From Waddliaceae bacterium (GTDB taxonomy: Bacteria; Chlamydiota; Chlamydiia; Chlamydiales; GCA-2709385), in assembly GCA_002709385.1 (NCBI GenBank), contig PAQS01000029.1, positions 1-44,448 on the forward strand: DNA of 44,448 nucleotides, in the 5' to 3' direction. Numbering within the stretch: the stretch's first letter is position 1; each line of letters begins with the position of its first letter. The notes under the pieces are model-generated. The model made no database searches. It saw only the letters and a list, made by a program, of their open reading frames with translations, and was not told the DNA's origin. The translations under genes were made by a program, and so were the position numbers. Shown piece by piece: positions 1-7,931 of the stretch.

Positions 1-38
1 ATAAAATTGGGTTTTGGAAGAAAAAAGTTTTATGAATT

Positions 39-81
39 GTGTTACCCATGTCTATGAACTAAGTGTTACCTATGTTTGTGA
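39..81. repeat. Two direct repeats resembling an insertion-sequence end
   Basis: GTGTTACCCATGTCTATGA (39-57) is repeated as GTGTTACCTATGTTTGTGA (63-81), 24 bases apart. Tandem TGTTACC-ATGT motifs are typical of the terminal inverted repeats of IS481/IS3-type elements. No transposase gene follows inside the window, so this would be a left-over end or the tip of an element lying outside. The IS assignment is inference from motif shape only. Confidence 0.4.
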
Positions 82-92
82 TTGCACACATA

Positions 93-116
93 CCCTCGAG
101 GCAATTGTAAAAACTC
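93..116 (+). repeat. Dispersed motif B, copy 1
   Basis: CCCTCGAGGCAATTGTAAAA matches two other intergenic copies at 15469-15492 (plus) and 7871-7894 (minus). The shared pattern is CCCTCGAGG, three to four variable bases, then TTGCAAAA. Its function is unknown. Confidence 0.55.
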
Positions 117-256
117 ATAAAAAAATCTTCAGGTTTTGTGTACCTGATTCATTATTTTTCCAAGCGCTTTGAGATACAAGCATAGTGTATAATCGTCACC
201 ATTGTAATTTTATAATTCTTCGTCGCGTCGTAGTTTCTTTGCTTCGCCGCGTTTAA

Positions 257-376
257 AAAATTCAAATTCAGTATTTCACTGAAAAAGCTTCTGTAGACGA
301 TACTTATGATGGTATTTATTCAAAATCTAAAAATAACGAATTTACAGTAAGTATTTTATTTGATTTGTTTTCTTAG
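257..376 (+). pseudogene. Short coding-like relic without start codon
   Basis: A 39-codon frame between two stops has no ATG but reads like real protein (for example FTEKASVDDTYDGIYSKSKN) and ends at TAG 374-376. The codon use looks coding rather than random. It may be the tail of a decayed gene, perhaps a transposase, but I cannot name the family. Nothing upstream in the same frame extends it past the stop at 254-256. Confidence 0.25.
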
Positions 377-382
377 AAGAAT

Positions 383-418
383 TAAAAAACAAAAGGAGCC
401 AAACTTGTTGACTCCTTT
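383..418 (-). terminator. Rho-independent terminator
   Basis: Read on the minus strand, AAAGGAGTCAA and TTGGCTCCTTT pair in an 11-bp stem (one G-U pair) around a five-base loop, followed by TTGTTTTTT. It lies 34 bases past the stop of the minus-strand gene ending at 452 and fits a classical intrinsic terminator. Confidence 0.85.
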
Positions 419-451
419 ATAAAATTAAGTTGATAAATAAGAGATAATTTC

Positions 452-2074
452 CTAATCATCATCATCTCTTCCACTAGCATTGCCATTAGCATTGCCATTA
501 GCATTGCCATTAGCATTGCCATTAGCATTATTAGCATTGCCATTAGCATTATTAGCATTGTCTCTAGCTTTAAGCTGGCTATTTTCTTTTTCAACTTCTA
601 GTTGATCAAGCTTAGCTTCAGATGTATTTTGCATACTTTCTTGAACTTGCTTGATCTGTGCAAGACCTGATTTAAATGCGATAGCTTGTGCTGTAGGACT
701 ACCTTTAAGTGAAGCCATAAAATCTGTATTCAGAGAAACTTGTTTTAAAACAGCCTTAGCCTCTTCTCTCTCTCGTATTTTTTTACCAGCAGCTTGTATA
801 TGAGCTCCTGCTGTATTTTCTACTTTATAAGTAGCTCCAGATCCTCTACCCCTCATTTGAATTCTTCCTTCTTGAGGACGAAGACTTGCAGCTTTCGTTA
901 GGCGATCTAAAATAGGTATTCCTCCTACAAAAACACCTCCTCCAGTTCCAACTCCAGCTCCGGTGTCAACTCCAGCTCCGGCATCAACACCACCTTCTCC
1001 ATCACCCCCGTCATTACCAATGGTAGGAGATAAATCAATGCTTTGAGCCATTTGCCCTTTAGCAACGCTACCATCATCATTTAAATGCTGTTTCAAGGAA
1101 ATATCATCTATGAGAACACCCTTCTTATCAGCTGTCCCTTTAGACTCAAATTTTATGGTATTGCTTCCATCTCCAGATCCGGCGATCAAATCGATACCTT
1201 CCCTTTCCCAAGCACCCAAATCATCATACTCTCCGACAAGTTCACCATTCCAATAAACACGTAAACCATCAGAGTCTTTTGAACCACTGGTTTCACCTAA
1301 AGAAAATGATAAACGAAGCTTATCCCCTTCATTTACTCCACTAATTTGTTGTGAAATAGATCCATTTTCTCCACCATCTAATTTAGCTACATCGTTAAAA
1401 AGTTTACCATTTGAACCAAAAAGCTCCGTATTAGTAGAAACTAAATAACTTGCATCCCAATTATTAGTAGATCCCCCACTTGCTTCAAAACCTCCATTCT
1501 GAAGTAATTCAGCTCCAAGCGACTGACCATCATTAAGATCTGCAGCTGCAGCTGTATTTCCATTATCTACTAAATTCAATTCTGAGACTTTGTTGAAATC
1601 TACGGCATTGTCATCCGTATTTCTTGATGTAATCGTGAAAGAGTCTGTATCAGAGTCATATACTCCGTAAAAAACCCGCTCTGCTACGAAGGTAGAGTTA
1701 TTATTGTTATAGCTACCACTATATTGAGTGTGCACCTCAAAGGTATTGTCACCTGTTTGTAAAAAGTGCATTTTATCTACGCTATCAAAGGAATAGTCAC
1801 CGCCCTGACCATACTGAGCAAGGCCTGTCATGTGCTCTTCTATAGCTGTGGCAATTTTGTCTTCGTCAGCGTCAATAATTGCGCTAACATCAACTTGTTC
1901 TAAATTCATTGCTGCAAGAGCATTCAAAGAGTCCTGAGAAATTTCCACTGTATCCCCAGTATCTTGAGCATAGCTACCAAAGTTATCCGGAAGAGGGGAA
2001 CCATCATCAGTAACTGTATAACTATTCGTAATGTATTGGGCATTCTGAATTTCTATTGATCCTATACTTAACAT
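452..2074 (-). CDS. Probable secreted/surface protein with jelly-roll domain and Asn-Ala-Asn-Gly repeats
   Basis: Unrecognised protein of 540 residues from the start chosen here. The middle (about residues 185-335) reads like the carbohydrate-binding-like beta-sandwich often attached to RTX-type and other secreted proteins: it opens with LLQNGGFE, has VYWNGELVGEYDDLG and closes with GVLIDDISL. A Gly-rich linker follows, then a charged helical segment, then a C-terminal tract of NANG/NANNANG repeats ending in SGRDDDD. The composition is acidic, poor in Cys and rich in Asn, Asp, Gly and Ser, as in exported adhesins. There is no N-terminal signal peptide. ATG 2074 has GGAG six bases upstream and suits the promoter at 2143-2172; an ATG at 2128 lacks a ribosome site and would lie almost at the transcript start. 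Adhesin or type I/III-secreted function is inference. Confidence 0.6.
   Translation of the reverse strand: MLSIGSIEIQNAQYITNSYTVTDDGSPLPDNFGSYAQDTGDTVEISQDSLNALAAMNLEQVDVSAIIDADEDKIATAIEEHMTGLAQYGQGGDYSFDSVDKMHFLQTGDNTFEVHTQYSGSYNNNNSTFVAERVFYGVYDSDTDSFTITSRNTDDNAVDFNKVSELNLVDNGNTAAAADLNDGQSLGAELLQNGGFEASGGSTNNWDASYLVSTNTELFGSNGKLFNDVAKLDGGENGSISQQISGVNEGDKLRLSFSLGETSGSKDSDGLRVYWNGELVGEYDDLGAWEREGIDLIAGSGDGSNTIKFESKGTADKKGVLIDDISLKQHLNDDGSVAKGQMAQSIDLSPTIGNDGGDGEGGVDAGAGVDTGAGVGTGGGVFVGGIPILDRLTKAASLRPQEGRIQMRGRGSGATYKVENTAGAHIQAAGKKIREREEAKAVLKQVSLNTDFMASLKGSPTAQAIAFKSGLAQIKQVQESMQNTSEAKLDQLEVEKENSQLKARDNANNANGNANNANGNANGNANGNANGNASGRDDDD
476..560 (-). repeat. 12-base tandem repeat inside coding sequence
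   Basis: The unit ATTAGCATTGCC (plus-strand reading) is repeated about seven times with two in-frame shortened units. It encodes the NANG/NAN repeats at the C-terminus of the minus-strand protein. Because unit lengths are multiples of three, copy-number changes would alter protein length without a frameshift. Confidence 0.85.
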
Positions 2075-2142
2075 AAGATGCTCCATTGTTGTTGAATGAC
2101 TGACCACCACCACATGAGCACTTTGCATACCAAAAAATAAAG

Positions 2143-2172
2143 ATATTATTTACAACCCTCTAAGTATTTACA
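2143..2172 (-). promoter_or_regulatory. Candidate sigma70-type promoter
   Basis: On the minus strand TGTAAA and TAATAT are 18 bases apart. Transcription would start near 2136, leaving a leader of about 60 bases before ATG 2074. Only sequence match supports it. Confidence 0.35.
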
Positions 2173-2180
2173 GATATAAA

Positions 2181-2214
2181 ACTGTTGAAAATCTCAACTA
2201 TTCTTTTCAACAGT
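2181..2214. promoter_or_regulatory. Perfect 11-bp inverted repeat in divergent intergenic region
   Basis: ACTGTTGAAAA (2181-2191) and TTTTCAACAGT (2204-2214) form a perfect 11-bp inverted repeat with a 12-base spacer. It sits just upstream of the candidate minus-strand promoter, between two divergent genes. It could be an operator or a hairpin; there is no evidence to decide. Confidence 0.5.
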
Positions 2215-2274
2215 ATTGAAAAATCCAACTCATTTACCATAAAAAACTCTAATTAAATAAAAATAAGTTACTTA

Positions 2275-2303
2275 TTTACAAAAAGAATCAATAAAAGTAT
2301 ATT
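2275..2303 (+). promoter_or_regulatory. Candidate sigma70-type promoter of the BaiN-like gene
   Basis: TTTACA (2275-2280) and TATATT (2298-2303) are separated by exactly 17 bases. The transcript would start near 2310, about 60 bases before the TTG start at 2370. Confidence 0.5.
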
Positions 2304-2369
2304 TTTAACTCGGAGATTTTCTCTTATCTTTTAAGTTTCTTACTTATTTTAGCTAGAAAAGGTACGATT

Positions 2370-3590
2370 TTGAATTTATTGGTTTTCGGAGGTGGGGCTG
2401 CTGGATTTTTTGCTGCTCTTTCAGCAAAAAGCTCAAATCCATCTGCTAATGTCATTATTCTTGAAAAAACAGCTAAACTACTCAGTAAAGTACGTATATC
2501 TGGGGGTGGGCGTTGTAACGTAACACATGCCTGTTTTCAAGCTCGCGACCTTGTATCTTTTTATCCAAGAGGTCATCGAGAGTTATTAGGGCCTTTTCAT
2601 GTTTTTCAACCTCGCGATACCATACAGTGGTTTTCCGAAAGAGGTGTTGAATTAAAGGTTGAAAGTGATGGCCGTATGTTTCCTGTAACAGATAGCTCAT
2701 CTACGATTATTGATTGTTTAAGCCGAGAAGCTGAAAAATTAGGTGTTGAAATCCGAACACAGCAGAAAATTGAAAAGCTTGTAAAAGATGAAGACGGTTT
2801 TCAGTGTATTTTAAAGGATGGAGAAACTTTGAAAGCTGATGCCGTGATTTTAGCTACCGGTAGTAATAAGGCAGGACATGAATTTGCTCAGGAGCTCGGA
2901 CATAGTATCAATACTCCTGTTCCTTCTCTTTTTACCTTTAATATCCCCTCTTTTCCTTTAGTAGATTTAGCTGGGGCTTCGGTACAAAAAGTTCGTGTTT
3001 ACCTTGAAGGGACAAAACTAAAAGAAGAAGGCCCAGTCTTAATCACTCATTGGGGTTTTAGTGGTCCTGCTGTCCTTAAGCTATCCGCTTGGGGTGCTAG
3101 AGAGCTGCACTCTAGAGATTATAAAATTTCTGTTCGTTTTGACTGGTTAGCAGATTATTCTATAGAAGATATCTATCAGATTTTAGAAGATGAAAAACAA
3201 AATAATCCATCTAAACTACTTTCCTCTATTCGACTATTTCCTATTCCTAAAAAGCTTTGGAAGAGATTTTTAGAGCGTTCTGATTTGAATCCCGACCTTC
3301 GCATTTCTACTTTAGGTAAGAAAGGTATGAGAAAGCTCTGCTCAACTCTGAAAGAAGATCGCTATAAGATGAGTGGCAAAACGACACATAAAGAAGAATT
3401 TGTCACTTGTGGCGGAGTCAAATTATCTGAAATCAACTTCAAAAAAATGGAAAGCCAAAAATGTCCCGGACTTTATTTTGCCGGAGAACTCATGGATATT
3501 GATGGTGTTACTGGAGGTTTTAACTTTCAGAATGCATGGACCTCAGGCTGGATAGCTGGCCGATCTGCTGTTACTTCTAATGGTACCTAA
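2370..3590 (+). CDS. BaiN/HI0933-family FAD-dependent oxidoreductase
   Basis: Flavoprotein of 406 residues, the usual length for the HI0933/YhiN/BaiN family. The N-terminus LLVFGGGAAGFFAALSA is the dinucleotide-binding motif for FAD; GGGRCNVTH (about residues 46-54) and the C-terminal GELMDIDGVTGGFNFQNA are family signatures. The family is cytosolic; the BaiN member reduces bile-acid intermediates, but the substrate of most members is unknown, so only the class is assigned. The start is TTG 2370 with AAAAGG eight bases upstream; no in-frame ATG precedes the FAD motif. The last codons and stop lie inside a dispersed repeat arm (3573-3639), suggesting the C-terminal tail was reshaped by the repeat. 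Confidence 0.85.
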   Translation: MNLLVFGGGAAGFFAALSAKSSNPSANVIILEKTAKLLSKVRISGGGRCNVTHACFQARDLVSFYPRGHRELLGPFHVFQPRDTIQWFSERGVELKVESDGRMFPVTDSSSTIIDCLSREAEKLGVEIRTQQKIEKLVKDEDGFQCILKDGETLKADAVILATGSNKAGHEFAQELGHSINTPVPSLFTFNIPSFPLVDLAGASVQKVRVYLEGTKLKEEGPVLITHWGFSGPAVLKLSAWGARELHSRDYKISVRFDWLADYSIEDIYQILEDEKQNNPSKLLSSIRLFPIPKKLWKRFLERSDLNPDLRISTLGKKGMRKLCSTLKEDRYKMSGKTTHKEEFVTCGGVKLSEINFKKMESQKCPGLYFAGELMDIDGVTGGFNFQNAWTSGWIAGRSAVTSNGT

Positions 3591-3639
3591 TCCGCGCTTC
3601 CGATGCGTTCGTTGATGCTAGATTAGGTAGCCATTGGAG
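3573..3639. repeat. Dispersed inverted repeat A, copy 1
   Basis: TACCTAATC (3584-3592) and GATTAGGTA (3621-3629) form a 9-bp inverted repeat; the right arm continues with GCCATTGGAG and the left arm begins with a gapped partner (TCTAATGG). The left arm overlaps the last codons and stop of the BaiN-like gene. It also lies between two convergent genes, so it may act as a transcript end. Confidence 0.75.
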
Positions 3640-3642
3640 TTA

Positions 3643-4497
3643 CTAATTAATACCGTTGCTTATATCAATAGGGTCTCCATAATAACGGCCTTTTTCATCT
3701 TTTCGAACAACGGCACAAGCAAATTCTGGATCATGCGTATAGAATAAGCGCCCTTCTTGTGGCTCCAAACTTTCTAATAGAACTTGTTTTTCTTCAATAC
3801 CTTGCTCTGGGTAACGATCATAGCCCATTGTAATTGGAAGATGGGTCCATGGTTTACCAGGGATCAAGTCACTTACAAAAACAAGTGGTCCTTCTGGCAT
3901 TTCAATATGAGAAACCATCAATCCTGGTGTATGGCCATTGACATAAGTAAAACGTACTCCGAAATCTAAATCAGGATGAGTTTCCCCATCAATCAAAACA
4001 AGCCTACCCGAAGCTTCAAGCAATTCATTAATCATAGGGATATATGAAGCACGATCTCGAAAATGTGGCTTATGTGCACGCTCCCACTGCTCTTTACTTG
4101 TATAAAATTTTGCATTTGGGAAAAGTAAGTGAGGTTCTCCATCACTGTATGCAGAAACAATTCCTCCCACATGGTCAAAATGCATATGAGACAAGATTAC
4201 TGCATCAATATCTTCATGAGAAAGGCCTTCTTTTTTAAGGTTGTCTAATAGACGATGTTCTGTTTCTACAATCCCATAGCGATCTTTGAATTTAGGTTCA
4301 AAAAATGCGCCTACACCAGCTTCAAAAAGAATATTTTTTCCATTATCTAATTTTAAAAGTAAACAACGACAAGCCAATGGAATACGATTCAATTCATCCG
4401 GTTTAATCCATTTTTCCCACATTGCCTTTGGAGCGTTTCCAAACATGGCACCGCCATCTAAGCGTTGGCTATTTCCTTCTATTGCGTATGCTTTCAT
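3643..4497 (-). CDS. Metallo-beta-lactamase-fold hydrolase, lactonase-like
   Basis: Zinc hydrolase of 284 residues. All expected metal ligands are visible: HMHFDH (H104, H106, D108, H109), H189 in VNGHTPG, D210 in FVSDL and H255 in FYTHD. The arrangement resembles N-acyl-homoserine lactonase-like and related cytosolic MBL proteins, but the family covers many ester and lactone hydrolases and the substrate cannot be read from the sequence. There is no signal peptide. ATG 4497 is preceded by AAGGAG at good spacing. It is divergent from the dienoyl-CoA reductase gene, about 100 bases away, so the two may share a control region. Confidence 0.85.
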   Translation of the reverse strand: MKAYAIEGNSQRLDGGAMFGNAPKAMWEKWIKPDELNRIPLACRCLLLKLDNGKNILFEAGVGAFFEPKFKDRYGIVETEHRLLDNLKKEGLSHEDIDAVILSHMHFDHVGGIVSAYSDGEPHLLFPNAKFYTSKEQWERAHKPHFRDRASYIPMINELLEASGRLVLIDGETHPDLDFGVRFTYVNGHTPGLMVSHIEMPEGPLVFVSDLIPGKPWTHLPITMGYDRYPEQGIEEKQVLLESLEPQEGRLFYTHDPEFACAVVRKDEKGRYYGDPIDISNGIN

Positions 4498-4603
4498 GAC
4501 GTCTCCTTAAGCTATTTTGCGAATAGATTAGCAAAGATTTTTATTCTATCAAAACAGCATAAATGAAAAAATACCTATGAACGATGTAACGGAGGAATAC
4601 ACG

Positions 4604-5413
4604 ATGTTTGAAAAAAATACTCTCGAAGGGAAATTTGGAATCATTACTGGTGGTACATCTGGAATTGGTTTTGCTATTGCACAGTTTCTCATCGGATTAG
4701 GAGCAAAAATCAGTGTAACAGGACGTAACGAAGAAAAGTTAGCTGAGGCTGTTGAAAAACTCGGACCTAATTCTTTTGGCTTGGCTGGTGATGTACGCAA
4801 GTCATCTGATGTGAATCGAAATCTAGAAGAACATATGGCTCAGTTTGGAAGAGTCGATTTTCTTTGCAATAATGCAGCAGGAAACTTTCTTTGTCCTCTT
4901 TCTGAAATGAGCGAAAATGCTTTTAAGGCAGTCAATGACATCGTTGCCATGGGGTCTTTCTTATGGTCAAAAGCTGTTTATCCTCATATGTGTGAACAAA
5001 AACAAGGCTGCATTATCAATACAGGTACCACTTATGCTCAAAGCCAAGCTGCGTATGTCGGACATTCTGGAGCTGCTAAGGCTGCTGTTCTGAATTTATC
5101 TCGTACAATGGCGGTTGAATGGGGGCCACAAGGAATCCGTACAAATGTGATTGCTCCTGGTCCAATTGAAGGAACAGAGGGTGTGCAACGTTTGATGGGC
5201 GGAGAAAAAATGCGTGAAAAAATGTTCGCCATGATGCCTACCCCTCGCATGGGTCAAGGATGGGAAATTGGTGCAATGGTAGCATTTCTACTTTCAGATT
5301 TAGGCAGCTACATCAACGGAGCATACATTCCTGTAGATGGTGGATTACATCTAGCTGTTCCTGGGTTAATTCCTGCTGGAATCAAAATCCCAATGCCGGT
5401 GACTACAGCATAA
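4604..5413 (+). CDS. SDR-family 2,4-dienoyl-CoA reductase-like protein
   Basis: Short-chain dehydrogenase of 269 residues. It has the cofactor motif GGTSGIG, NNAAGNFLCPLSE and the tail motif INGAYIPVDGG. The NAAGNFLCP block, the D-I-V-A-M-G-S-F segment and HSGAAKAAV in place of the usual YxxxK context are hallmarks of the mitochondrial/peroxisomal 2,4-dienoyl-CoA reductase group, which removes double bonds of unsaturated fatty acyl-CoAs with NADPH. This fits the acyl-CoA genes further along. The start ATG 4604 has GGAGG eight bases upstream; an in-frame ATG at 4577 lacks such a site. A strong terminator follows directly. Confidence 0.8.
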   Translation: MFEKNTLEGKFGIITGGTSGIGFAIAQFLIGLGAKISVTGRNEEKLAEAVEKLGPNSFGLAGDVRKSSDVNRNLEEHMAQFGRVDFLCNNAAGNFLCPLSEMSENAFKAVNDIVAMGSFLWSKAVYPHMCEQKQGCIINTGTTYAQSQAAYVGHSGAAKAAVLNLSRTMAVEWGPQGIRTNVIAPGPIEGTEGVQRLMGGEKMREKMFAMMPTPRMGQGWEIGAMVAFLLSDLGSYINGAYIPVDGGLHLAVPGLIPAGIKIPMPVTTA

Positions 5414-5440
5414 AAAAAGGCCGCTTCTGCGGCCTTTTTT
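5412..5440. terminator. Bidirectional intrinsic terminator
   Basis: GGCCGC (5419-5424), loop TTCT and GCGGCC (5429-5434) are flanked by an A-run on the left and a T-run on the right, so the hairpin works in both directions. It separates the convergent genes ending at 5413 (plus) and 5493 (minus). Confidence 0.9.
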
Positions 5441-5492
5441 ACTTCCAATAGCTAACATTGGATACAACTTAGTGAGCTATTAGAGGTTTTAT

Positions 5493-6593
5493 TTACTCAC
5501 TTTTCTTCCACCAGTTCCATAACCAGTCTACCCAAGTCTCTAAAAGTCCTTCATCTTTATCAATAATATCGACTTGAACTAAAGATTCGATATCCTCAAT
5601 TAGACTAGTCCAGGCATCATCATACAATGCGTATTCACTATCTAAATTGTTTTTATCTTCTCTCTGAGCGTAACCAACCATATTTCCTAAGTGAGACTGC
5701 ACTTCACTTATAGAATTTCCTAAATCTGGGTACTGCCTCTCCACAACTCGCACAATAGAGTGAAAGTTATTGAGCTCCTCACGCATTTTAAATGACAACT
5801 CAACAAGAGTAGAAAGATCACCACTATGATAAGCAGCATCTAATTCTTCTGAAGTCATATAAATTTGAGATAAAAGATCATCTGCTCGTGTTTGCTCAAA
5901 TAGATCTTTAATATGCGGTAATTCTTCTTGTGGAATCTCTTCTTGAAGTACAGGCTCTTCTAATTGAGGAACTTCACTTTCTACTTCTTCAGGAATATTT
6001 TTTACTTCCGAAGGCATACTTTTCACTTCAAGAGGAGTGCTATCCTGAAGAAAATTTTCAGGCTCTGGTATCGTATCTAGAGGGGCTTCAAATTCTTCTG
6101 GAATAGAATCAGATGGATTTTTTTTCTCAGGAGTCTCAAGCTCTGGTATACTTGTTTCTTTTTCTGGAACAAGCTCTGGTATACTTGTGTCCTCTTCTGG
6201 AGCAAACTCTTCAAAGTCACCTGAATATTCTTCTGACGGAATATTATGCCAGTCAAAATCTTGATCATCAACTTCTTCAAGAGACTGTTTAGGTTCTAAA
6301 GGAAGAATTTCTTCTTTCTTCATTTCCTTCACTTCTTGAATCTGTTCTGGCTCTTTTATCTCTTCAATTTCCACTTCAGGAGCTTTAGGAGATTGTATTT
6401 CTTCGGGAGTAAACTCTTCCTTTAGTTCTGAAGATTTTTCTTGCTCTTCTTCGTTTTCTTTTAAGCGTTCCCACTCTGTCCGCTCTAATTTATGGTAATC
6501 AGACAATCTATCTAGCAAAGATTGATCTACTGCTTGTACATAAAATGGTAGTGCAAGAGATAGCACTACCATTGAAGATCTGAAATTAAACAT
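5493..6593 (-). CDS. Exported Glu/Pro-rich protein with C-terminal domain shared with its neighbour
   Basis: Unrecognised protein of 366 residues. MFNFRSSMVVLSLALPFYVQA is a clear signal peptide, so the start is placed at ATG 6593 rather than the longer frame to 6653. The middle (roughly residues 40-245) is low-complexity and acidic, full of Glu, Pro and Ser with loose repeats of the form SIPEL..EKETSIPEL. The C-terminal 120 residues are ordered and helical and end in a Trp-rich motif WVDWLWNWWKK. That part is a paralogue of the next upstream gene: VVERQYPDLGNSISEVQSHLG against AVSYQYPELGTQISNMKFNLG. The two genes are about 100 bases apart, co-directional and probably co-transcribed. The long acidic linker suggests a cell-envelope spacer; no function is assigned. 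Confidence 0.65.
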   Translation of the reverse strand: MFNFRSSMVVLSLALPFYVQAVDQSLLDRLSDYHKLERTEWERLKENEEEQEKSSELKEEFTPEEIQSPKAPEVEIEEIKEPEQIQEVKEMKKEEILPLEPKQSLEEVDDQDFDWHNIPSEEYSGDFEEFAPEEDTSIPELVPEKETSIPELETPEKKNPSDSIPEEFEAPLDTIPEPENFLQDSTPLEVKSMPSEVKNIPEEVESEVPQLEEPVLQEEIPQEELPHIKDLFEQTRADDLLSQIYMTSEELDAAYHSGDLSTLVELSFKMREELNNFHSIVRVVERQYPDLGNSISEVQSHLGNMVGYAQREDKNNLDSEYALYDDAWTSLIEDIESLVQVDIIDKDEGLLETWVDWLWNWWKKSE

Positions 6594-6690
6594 AAGTCCA
6601 CATCGATAATTCTGTTTCAGATTACAGTATAACATATACCCGTTTGAATTCAAAATTCAGATTTTACATACCTGTTGGAATTATACTGGG

Positions 6691-7239
6691 TTATTCTCCA
6701 TACCACCAATCAAGCATGCCATCATACCAACCATCTAAAAATCCCCAGCTACCTGTAGATACATCAATGCCCATTTCCTCTTCTGCAAAAACTAAAACCT
6801 TATCCCAGTCTTTACTAAGGCCCTCATAAGCATTCATGGCTGCATCCGCATCTCTGGTATGCAAATGAGTACTTAAACTACCCAGATTAAATTTCATGTT
6901 TGAAATTTGTGTTCCTAGCTCAGGATATTGATAACTAACAGCTTGGATTAATAAGTCAAAAGACTCAAGATTTCCATTAAAGGTATTGAGAGATTTTTCT
7001 GCATCTTCCCAATTTGATGCTGCAATATGCTCGCCTAGGTCATCAACACTCTGGTTCATTTCCTCAAGCATATTTGAAGCACGTTCAGCATCAAGTAGAG
7101 TACTTAATGAATTAGAAGCTGATTCTGTTGCTTCATTTAAATCATCCATTGAAAAAGATGTATGTGAATCTTCAGCAGATAAATGACTCATCATAAAACA
7201 ACAAAGTAGGCATACACCTATTCTCATCCTTGAAAACAT
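6691..7239 (-). CDS. Small exported protein, paralogue of the adjacent Glu-rich protein
   Basis: Unrecognised protein of 182 residues. The N-terminus MFSRMRIGVCLLCCFMMSHLSA is a signal peptide, followed by a mostly helical mature region. The segment YQYPELGTQISNMKFNLGSL and the Trp-rich end WYDGMLDWWYGE match the C-terminal domain of the downstream protein, which carries an extra Glu/Pro-rich linker. AAGGAG lies six bases before ATG 7239. The pair looks like a duplication followed by gain or loss of the linker. I do not recognise the domain; periplasmic or outer-envelope location is inferred from the signal peptide. Confidence 0.7.
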   Translation of the reverse strand: MFSRMRIGVCLLCCFMMSHLSAEDSHTSFSMDDLNEATESASNSLSTLLDAERASNMLEEMNQSVDDLGEHIAASNWEDAEKSLNTFNGNLESFDLLIQAVSYQYPELGTQISNMKFNLGSLSTHLHTRDADAAMNAYEGLSKDWDKVLVFAEEEMGIDVSTGSWGFLDGWYDGMLDWWYGE

Positions 7240-7281
7240 TTTCTTCTCCTTAAGCTCTACAATTTTCAGTAGAGAAACTTG

Positions 7282-7737
7282 TTAATGACTTCTTAAAATC
7301 CACGCGGTTTTTTCGTGGTCTCTCAATCTTTCGACCATTAAGTCACAAGTCCCTTCATCGCAAAGTTTTCCTGCCCGATCAATCCATTCACGGAGACTAC
7401 TTGCAATGAGTTCATGATCTATCCGTAAAAGATCAATCATCTTTGTTGCGTCAATTTCTTTTGTATTTTCTTGAATTTGTGTAAGTTCCAAAAACTCGCC
7501 TATGCTTGAAGGAGGCCTCGCATCCAAAATACGTATACGCTCTGCTATTTCATCGATTGCAGATGATAAGGCTTCATATTGCTCTTGGAATAAGTGATGC
7601 AACTGAGAAAAACGAGCTCCTTGAACATTCCAGTGAAAGTTCTGTGTTTTAACATACAAGACATATGTATCAGATAATAACTGAGATAGATCTCTGATGA
7701 TTTCTAGTTTTTTTGCACTATCATTACAGTGGTTCAC
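7282..7737 (-). CDS. dps: Dps-family ferritin-like DNA-protection protein
   Basis: Ferritin-like protein of about 151 residues. KTQNFHWNVQG, the following LHHLFQEQYEALSSAIDEIAERI segment and the terminal HEKTAWILRSH are the conserved helices of the Dps family; the His of FHWNV and the Asp and Glu of IDEIAER are its ferroxidase residues. The protein oxidises and stores iron using peroxide as a dodecamer, protecting DNA. There is no ATG; GTG 7737 has AGGGGG five bases upstream, while the alternative GTG at 7758 has none. A TTATAT box at 7759-7764 would also leave only the later start within the transcript. Together with Tpx and Bcp in this window it implies peroxide stress in the host cell. Confidence 0.85.
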   Translation of the reverse strand: MNHCNDSAKKLEIIRDLSQLLSDTYVLYVKTQNFHWNVQGARFSQLHHLFQEQYEALSSAIDEIAERIRILDARPPSSIGEFLELTQIQENTKEIDATKMIDLLRIDHELIASSLREWIDRAGKLCDEGTCDLMVERLRDHEKTAWILRSH

Positions 7738-7870
7738 ATGTACCCCCTGAGAAAACACATATAATTTGCCCTATACCAGAAGGGTAAAGAGAAATTCAAG
7801 GTTAGAAAATAGTGAAATAGGTACTAGTTATTCAATTTGAACAATCTTCAAATTTTAAGAACTTCTTTAT

Positions 7871-7894
7871 GTGCTTTTGCAAACACCTCGAGGG
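7871..7894 (-). repeat. Dispersed motif B, copy 2
   Basis: On the minus strand this reads CCCTCGAGGTGTTTGCAAAA, matching copies at 93-116 and 15469-15492. A weak repeat A copy lies about 75 bases further right in the matching relative orientation. Confidence 0.55.
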
Positions 7895-7931
7895 ATGAAA
7901 AGAAAGAACTCAATACATAGAACTAAGCGCT

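Larger units (their letters stand above)
1..451. other. Gene-free, decayed region at window start
   Basis: No intact gene is seen. The stretch holds two direct copies of a 19-base motif (39-57 and 63-81), one copy of a dispersed motif (93-116), a short coding-like relic (257-376) and, at its right edge, the terminator of the neighbouring minus-strand gene. The piece GCTTCGCCGCGT near 241-252 is also found in the hairpin loop at 15380-15391, so this region shares repeat material with other intergenic parts of the window. Confidence 0.6.

Noticed and set aside
476-560. Short regular repeats considered as a CRISPR array
   Set aside because: Units are 12 bases with no spacers and encode an in-frame peptide repeat.
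382-594. Frame encoding MLIMLMA-type repeats
   Set aside because: It is the NANG repeat tract read in the wrong frame and runs into the terminator of the real gene.
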